Virus record (IMG/VR): IMGVR_UViG_3300042881_003883 | Coordinates: 1 to 64,000 of that record | Source: a virus | DNA: 64,000 nt | Reading direction: 5' to 3' (one strand) | The notes under the pieces: generated by a model | The model's input: the letters and a program-made list of their open reading frames with translations, nothing else | What the model was told of the DNA's origin: nothing | Database searches by the model: none | Program-made: the position numbers and the translations under genes | In this document: piece after piece, positions 59,732-64,000 of the stretch | Numbering within the stretch: the first letter of the stretch is position 1 | How the letters are laid out: every line of letters starts with the position of its first letter

Positions 59732-60055
59732 ATGTCAGAAGAAACAAACGCACCCGAATCAGAAGGAACTTGGTCAGGTTTAAAGAAAACAATTATTGGA
59801 ACTCTATCAACTGCTGTATTAGCAGGTGGAACTTGGGTTACAACAACTCTATTTAATGGTGGAGATGATAAAGAAGAAACTAAAACAGAACAAGCTGCTC
59901 CAGCTGCACCTGTAATTATCAATCTACAAAATAATAACACTAATCAACAAAAACAATCGGGTGGTACAAATACAATTATTAAAGAAAAAACAATTGTAGA
60001 AAAACCTGCACCAGCTGCAGCACCTGCTAAACCAAAAGAAGAGGATTCTTGGTAA
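59732..60055 (+). CDS. Small single-span membrane protein with Ala/Pro tail
   Basis: 107 aa. Acidic N-terminus, one hydrophobic segment at ~20-42 ('TIIGTLSTAVLAGGTWVTTT'), then a charged and Asn/Gln-rich linker and an Ala/Pro/Lys tail ('KPAPAAAPAKPKEEDSW'). No signal-peptidase site, so probably anchored in the inner membrane; the Pro-rich tail could reach across the periplasm. It ends one base before the CsgG-like gene. Could be a spanin-like, TonB-like or holin-accessory protein; none of these can be proved. The overlapping minus-strand open frame is a shadow. Confidence 0.6.
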   Translation: MSEETNAPESEGTWSGLKKTIIGTLSTAVLAGGTWVTTTLFNGGDDKEETKTEQAAPAAPVIINLQNNNTNQQKQSGGTNTIIKEKTIVEKPAPAAAPAKPKEEDSW

Positions 60056-60056
60056 T

Positions 60057-60776
60057 ATGAAAAAATTAATATTAATAATTTCTTCAATTTTATTATTTTC
60101 TATTGTTAGTAATGCACAAACAATTGGAACTATTAAAACCGAAGAATATAAAGCTGATTTTGAAAAAAAACAATCTATTGCAGTTGTAGGTGACTATGAT
60201 GGTGATATCGTTTTACCAATTCAAGTTTTAAAAATTGGTATTAACGAAGAACTTTACGAAATGTATCCTGAGTTAAAGGATAAGAGAGTTGGGCTTGGTG
60301 TTGCTAATATTGTTTTAGAATTCTTAGAGTCAACAGATAGATTTAAGTTTACTGAGGACCGTGAGGAGATTAAACAAAAAATGATTGCACAGGATAAGGC
60401 ATCTGATAAGGGTATATCAAGTAATAAGATAGAAGTGAAGGGTAATGTTATTTTAGCAAAATACTTCGTTTATATTGAGGTATATGACTTTTCAGTATCC
60501 GAAGATGAACAAATCAAAATGACTGATGGTTCAAAAACAACTCAAACAACTCGTTTGGGTTTACAGGTTAGATTCGTTGATGCTGAAACTGGTGAAATTA
60601 TTACCGGTAGTGGTTTGGGTGAAGCAAGTACAGTTAAAACTGCATCATTATTAGATGGTGTTGATGACATTAAATTTAACCAATCAACTATTGGTATATC
60701 AACTAAGAAAGCTCTTGAAACTGGAGCATCTAGAGTTGTTTCAAAAATGATTAAAAAGGGAATATTTAAAAGTTAA
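60057..60776 (+). CDS. CsgG-like outer-membrane secretion channel protein
   Basis: 239 aa. Signal peptide 1-20 ('KKLILIISSILLFSIVSNA') then Gln21. 'KQSIAVVGDYDGD' (residues 39-50), 'GVANIVLEFLESTDRFKFTE', 'DREEIKQKMIAQD', 'VILAKYFVYIEVYDF' and 'LGLQVRFVDAETGEIITG' follow the CsgG/curli-assembly family pattern (IAVxxF, L-xxxL-xxSxRFxVxER, lxxEQ, VxLRlVDxxTGexi). CsgG proteins form a nonameric outer-membrane pore that secretes curli subunits. The lipidated Cys of CsgG is absent; cleavage before Gln is expected instead. No CsgA/CsgB-type amyloid repeat protein is seen nearby. CsgG-like genes are known in some marine phages with unknown role. Confidence 0.75.
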   Translation: MKKLILIISSILLFSIVSNAQTIGTIKTEEYKADFEKKQSIAVVGDYDGDIVLPIQVLKIGINEELYEMYPELKDKRVGLGVANIVLEFLESTDRFKFTEDREEIKQKMIAQDKASDKGISSNKIEVKGNVILAKYFVYIEVYDFSVSEDEQIKMTDGSKTTQTTRLGLQVRFVDAETGEIITGSGLGEASTVKTASLLDGVDDIKFNQSTIGISTKKALETGASRVVSKMIKKGIFKS

Positions 60777-60781
60777 ATATA

Positions 60782-61144
60782 ATGGGCAAAATAAGTGAAT
60801 TTTTCGGTGGTAAATCTGATTATGTTAAAGTAGATGATAAAAATCGTTTCTATTTTATGTTGCAACAAATGCAAAATAATCGTTGGAGAATTACCGCAAT
60901 TATATTAGGGTTATTTACCTTAATTATTGTTGGAATCAACTCTGGTGTATTTTTTGGTGTAGAAATTGGACAAGACTGGAAAGAAATGTTATTAATTTTA
61001 TTAGGTGCCTTTGTTGGTAACTTAAATAAAGTTATAGATTATTGGTTCAACTCTGAAGATAGAGACAAAATGTTAATCCAAAAGGTAGATGAAGAGGATG
61101 GCGTATCTTTATCTAATACATTGGATTCGCAAGATGAAAATTAA
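60782..61144 (+). CDS. Putative holin (two transmembrane segments)
   Basis: 120 aa. Two membrane segments: ~35-58 ('ITAIILGLFTLIIVGINSGV') and ~67-85 ('MLLILLGAFVGNLNKVIDYW'), then 'FNSEDRDKML' and an acidic tail. The second segment leading into 'DYWFNSEDRDK' is like the G-xxx-G ... YxFGSSxGS end of several phage holin families. This is the only two-span candidate near the endolysin, although 3.6 kb separates them. The start is 5 nt after the CsgG-like gene; the 3' end overlaps the next gene by 11 bases. Alternative: a small inner-membrane partner of the CsgG-like exporter. Confidence 0.45.
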   Translation: MGKISEFFGGKSDYVKVDDKNRFYFMLQQMQNNRWRITAIILGLFTLIIVGINSGVFFGVEIGQDWKEMLLILLGAFVGNLNKVIDYWFNSEDRDKMLIQKVDEEDGVSLSNTLDSQDEN

Positions 61145-62351
61145 AAAACTTTTAATAACAATAAGTTTTTTGTTCTCTACTATGGTGGTGTTAGGACAAG
61201 GGTTCTCATATACATTTACAGACCCATGTACCTTAAAATCCAAAGATATTTTTATTAATAGCCCAAATGGTAGCGTATCATTAATATATTCTGGGCAAAT
61301 TCAAAGTTTTACTCAAACACAATTACAATCCGGTGCATTAGAAAGTTGGATTAATCAAGTTAATGCGAGTAATCCGCAAGGTTCCGGCCCTTGTGGTGGT
61401 GTTGGTATAGCACAAAGTACCAATTTAAATGTAACGGTTGCAGCTAATAATATAGCAGTGTTAACAAGCGTTATGTCAACCATGTCATCACTTTCATCTA
61501 TAAGTGGAGCAGCTGGTTCAGCAATACAAGGTACAGTTCAGAGTAATGAAAAAGTCGCATCTAACGGCAATAAATCAGATGATAAAAATGGTACATCTGG
61601 TAGTTCATCGCAATCAACTAAATCAAAAGGAGAATCGGAAGAAAAAACAGGTGAAGAAAAAGCTGAAGAGGCTGTATCATCTTCATCATCTAATTCATCT
61701 CAGGTTAAAGCTAAAGTAGCAGCTGTTAAACGTGGTAATATTATGATGACTGGTGATATTGTTACTATATCAAGTGCTTCTGGTAATGAACCACAACAAC
61801 TTAAAATTAATATGAGTTTTATCACATCAAATACTGAGAATACATTTGCTAAAGGGGCTTTGGTAAATTATACTACTGCAATTGATAATTCTTGTATAAC
61901 ACTATTTGCAGCTTGGAGACGTAAAAACTTAACATCAATAGTTGCAAATTCATCTATGTTGAATTTTGAAAAGGATTATTTTAATACAACATCGATAATG
62001 GAATCGTATAAAATAAAAAAAATAACAGCAACGTTGGGAGTAAATTATACTACTGGTAATATTGGTGAATCCAAATTCCAAAGTTTATCAACTTTAGGCG
62101 GAGTTGTTGGTAATTTCGATGTAGGAAAAAAAATGAGTACTACATTGATGTTTGTTACAGTATATTCACCATTTGTATATTATTATGAAGGCATGTGGTA
62201 TCAATCGGGACTATTAGCAGTTCCATTTGTTGCAATTGATTACAAGCTAACTCAGAAATTTAAAATGAACATCAGTTTTAGTGGTGTTCAACAATTTAAG
62301 AGTGATGCTATAAACTACCAAGTATTACTTGGTGCTAAAGCACTTTTATAA
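61134..62351 (+). CDS. Secreted protein with predicted outer-membrane barrel C-terminus
   Basis: 405 aa from ATG 61134 (the in-frame ATG at 61089 would put a non-signal leader in front of a clear signal peptide). Signal peptide ~1-21 ('KIKKLLITISFLFSTMVVLG') then Gln. ~22-105: domain with two Cys ('FTDPCTLKSK', 'GPCGGVG'). ~105-215: Ser/Glu/Lys-rich linker. ~215-405: alternating strands, with aromatic ends and a final 'AINYQVLLGAKALL', typical of small Bacteroidota outer-membrane barrels. It overlaps the holin-like gene by 11 bases and follows the CsgG-like gene, so it may work with that channel. Not recognised as a named family. Confidence 0.55.
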   Translation: MKIKKLLITISFLFSTMVVLGQGFSYTFTDPCTLKSKDIFINSPNGSVSLIYSGQIQSFTQTQLQSGALESWINQVNASNPQGSGPCGGVGIAQSTNLNVTVAANNIAVLTSVMSTMSSLSSISGAAGSAIQGTVQSNEKVASNGNKSDDKNGTSGSSSQSTKSKGESEEKTGEEKAEEAVSSSSSNSSQVKAKVAAVKRGNIMMTGDIVTISSASGNEPQQLKINMSFITSNTENTFAKGALVNYTTAIDNSCITLFAAWRRKNLTSIVANSSMLNFEKDYFNTTSIMESYKIKKITATLGVNYTTGNIGESKFQSLSTLGGVVGNFDVGKKMSTTLMFVTVYSPFVYYYEGMWYQSGLLAVPFVAIDYKLTQKFKMNISFSGVQQFKSDAINYQVLLGAKALL

Positions 62352-62352
62352 A

Positions 62353-62802
62353 ATGAAAAAATTATTATTACTATCTTTGATGTTAATCACATCATTAACT
62401 TATGGACAAAAATGCTACACTGTTAAAAATGTAGAGAGTCTTGCTAAAATTGAAAATATAAATCCTAAAAGATTTACATTAGGTGTTAAACAAATAACTG
62501 AAGAAATTCTATCTGAAAAATATAGTATATGTGAAGATGGTGAATCAGTAATGGTTGTTGTTAAGAGTATTGAGGCACCTACAACAAGTATTTCAATTGG
62601 ACCATTTGAAAAGAAAAGAAAAGTTACTATTGTGACTGTTGATTTAATTATTAATGGTAAAGTATATACTGGAATTGGTGAAAGTAAGACTGATGTAAAA
62701 TCTACATTTATTGAATTGCAAGATGAAAATATTCCATTTGAAAAATCAGCGTTTTCAGCTGCATTAAAAAAATCATTAATAAGTGCTATTAACCAAATGT
62801 AA
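62353..62802 (+). CDS. Small secreted protein, unknown (CsgG-module partner)
   Basis: 149 aa from ATG 62353; the longer frame from 62329 overlaps the previous gene and hides the signal peptide. Signal peptide ~1-18 ('KKLLLLSLMLITSLTYG') then Gln. Mature protein has two Cys near the N-terminus ('KCYTVKN', 'YSICEDG') that may pair, and a mixed alpha/beta body with 'TIVTVDLIINGKVYTGIGES' resembling the strand-turn-strand part of CsgG/FlgO-like periplasmic domains. Starts 1 nt after the upstream stop, so coupled to the barrel protein gene. Function unknown. Confidence 0.6.
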   Translation: MKKLLLLSLMLITSLTYGQKCYTVKNVESLAKIENINPKRFTLGVKQITEEILSEKYSICEDGESVMVVVKSIEAPTTSISIGPFEKKRKVTIVTVDLIINGKVYTGIGESKTDVKSTFIELQDENIPFEKSAFSAALKKSLISAINQM

Positions 62803-62803
62803 T

Positions 62804-64000
62804 ATGAGAAGATATCTCACCCTGTTATTATTAATAATATCCAATATTGTATTTGCTCAAACATTTACATATTCGGGTTATATGTATAATGCGGGTGGAT
62901 TACCAGCTCAAAATGTTGCTGTAAAATTATATAAACGTACTACACCAACTCTTACTGGGTTTACATCACAAACCAATTATAACGGACACTCTTACTATCG
63001 TTCTACTGGTTCAATGACTTGGACTAATGCAAAGGTTGCTTGTGAAAATATGGGAGGTCACTTAGCTACCGTATCTAATTCAGCTGAGAACAATTTCTTA
63101 TTTAATACATGGCCATCTGGTTGGATTGGATATTATCAAGATAGAGTTTCTGGATATACTTATTCGGAAGCAGCTGGTGGATTTCGTTGGACAGAAACTA
63201 AAGTAACTGATGGATTGGTTGCTGATTATGATGTTTCTTCTTATACATCAGGAACCACACTAACTGATATTGTATCTGGTATTAATTCTACATTATACAA
63301 TACACCATCATACTCAAGTACTGGTGGGAAATATTTAACATTCAATGGAACTAATCAATACGCAATAACAAATAATTTAGCATCCAAATTTTCGAATAAT
63401 AAAATAACTATAATGGCTTGGATATATCCAACCGGAAATGGAGTTATATCATCGGAATTAGGTGTTGGTAGTCCTACATCAGGTTGGCATGAATCAATAA
63501 TGGAAATCACTGGAAGTAATACCCTTAGAGTTGGATTTTGGAATGGTAGTGGAATTACTCAATTAAGTACATCTATTACATTAAACGCTTGGCATTTGGT
63601 TTCTATTACTTATGATGGGGCATCAATGAAAGGATATTTAAATAATGTAAATTTTGGAAGTACTAATTTTACTAGAGATGTTCCGTATGTGTATTCGGGA
63701 AACGGACAATATTTCGCATTTGGATTAAGTGATGTTACTAATATGGGTTCTGGAGCTTATGGTAATTTTAGATTAGGTGATTATCAAATATTCAATAGAG
63801 CTATAACAGCCGATGAAATTGATAGAACATATAACTTATATGCATATCGATATAAATTAAATCAATACACAAATTGGAATTCCGGAGAACCTAATAACTC
63901 ACCCAGTGAAGATTATACACAATTTGTTACAGGTGGTAAATGGAATGATTTAGGAAATACATCTTTACCTTATGTTATAGAATTTGATTATATTAACGAT
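62804..64000 (+). CDS. Secreted C-type lectin domain split by a LamG domain, partial
   Basis: At least 399 aa, open at the right edge. Signal peptide ~1-18 ('RRYLTLLLLIISNIVFA') then Gln19. ~20-50: short beta domain ('GYMYNAGGLPAQNVAVKLYK'). 61-135: first half of a C-type lectin domain ('SMTWTNAKVACENMGGHLAT', 'WIGYYQD', 'FRWTET'). ~136-348: LamG/concanavalin-like domain ('YLTFNGTNQYAITNN', 'ITIMAWIYP', 'HLVSITYDGASMKGYLNN'). 352-396: second half of the lectin domain, with 'TNWNSGEPNN' and 'GKWND' (EPN 362-364, WND 380-382), the Ca2+/sugar-site motifs of mannose-type lectins. Starts 1 nt after the upstream stop. Likely a surface adhesin of the infected cell; a T9SS sorting domain may lie beyond the window. 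Confidence 0.7.
   Translation, partial: MRRYLTLLLLIISNIVFAQTFTYSGYMYNAGGLPAQNVAVKLYKRTTPTLTGFTSQTNYNGHSYYRSTGSMTWTNAKVACENMGGHLATVSNSAENNFLFNTWPSGWIGYYQDRVSGYTYSEAAGGFRWTETKVTDGLVADYDVSSYTSGTTLTDIVSGINSTLYNTPSYSSTGGKYLTFNGTNQYAITNNLASKFSNNKITIMAWIYPTGNGVISSELGVGSPTSGWHESIMEITGSNTLRVGFWNGSGITQLSTSITLNAWHLVSITYDGASMKGYLNNVNFGSTNFTRDVPYVYSGNGQYFAFGLSDVTNMGSGAYGNFRLGDYQIFNRAITADEIDRTYNLYAYRYKLNQYTNWNSGEPNNSPSEDYTQFVTGGKWNDLGNTSLPYVIEFDYIND

Noticed and set aside
59668-59940. Minus-strand 90-aa open frame over the Ala/Pro-tailed membrane protein
   Set aside because: The + frame has a start after the upstream hairpin, a membrane segment and a 1-nt junction with the CsgG-like gene; the minus frame has none of these.
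61089-61133. Longer N-terminus for the barrel protein gene
   Set aside because: It adds 15 residues before a standard signal peptide and extends overlap with the holin-like gene; ATG 61134 is preferred. The same argument rejects 62329 for the next gene in favour of 62353.
1-64000. tRNA genes, integrase, transposase, CRISPR array, attachment sites
   Set aside because: Looked for and none recognised by eye; small RNA genes could have been missed without a covariance search.

Overview
The window is about 64 kb of a large, AT-rich contractile-tailed (myovirus-type) phage genome whose host is almost certainly a Bacteroidota (Flavobacteriia-like) bacterium. The phage assignment rests on a contiguous virion block on the + strand: neck and tail-completion genes, giant fibres, tail sheath, tail tube, tail assembly chaperone, tape measure, tube-initiator/baseplate proteins, a LysM-like baseplate protein and a baseplate hub. 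The host assignment rests on a type IX secretion (T9SS) C-terminal sorting domain, on Sec signal peptides that all leave Gln at +1, on TAnnTTTG-like promoters, and on weak or absent Shine-Dalgarno sequences.

Layout. 1-0.56 kb: 3' end of a fibre-like gene. 0.6-4.1 kb: tightly coupled neck/tail-completion genes (gp13/gp14/gp15-like positions) and two small structural genes. 4.1-39.1 kb: an adhesion/fibre region with three giant proteins (2772, 3994 and 3927 aa) plus small fibre-associated genes, a PKD/leucine-rich-repeat adhesin and a fibre assembly chaperone; more than half of the window encodes fibre-like protein. 39.2-51.1 kb: sheath, tube, chaperone pair with a candidate programmed frameshift, tape measure, baseplate and hub. 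51.2-57.2 kb: a GT2 glycosyltransferase, a short family-A DNA polymerase-like gene, a large unknown protein, an unknown conserved phage protein, a SpeD-like (S-adenosylmethionine decarboxylase family) gene and a two-domain endolysin. 57.2-64 kb: an accessory module of mostly exported proteins: a minus-strand HExxH protein, a cohesin/dockerin-like protein with a T9SS sorting domain, a membrane-anchored Ala/Pro-rich protein, a CsgG-like protein, a holin-like protein, a predicted outer-membrane barrel protein, a small secreted protein, and a C-type lectin domain split by a LamG domain that runs off the right edge.

How it works together. The virion genes describe a long contractile tail (1069-aa tape measure, roughly 160 nm at the usual 1.5 A per residue) with very elaborate collagen-like fibres, one ending in a self-cleaving S74 chaperone. 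Operons are separated by good intrinsic terminators and preceded by a recurring TATATTTATA element 19-48 nt upstream of start codons. The exported-protein module at the right looks designed to change the envelope or surface of the infected Bacteroidota cell; it is the most novel part of the window. Functions in that module are inferred from domains only, and the possibility that it is host DNA next to a prophage end cannot be excluded from this window, although no integrase or attachment site was seen.
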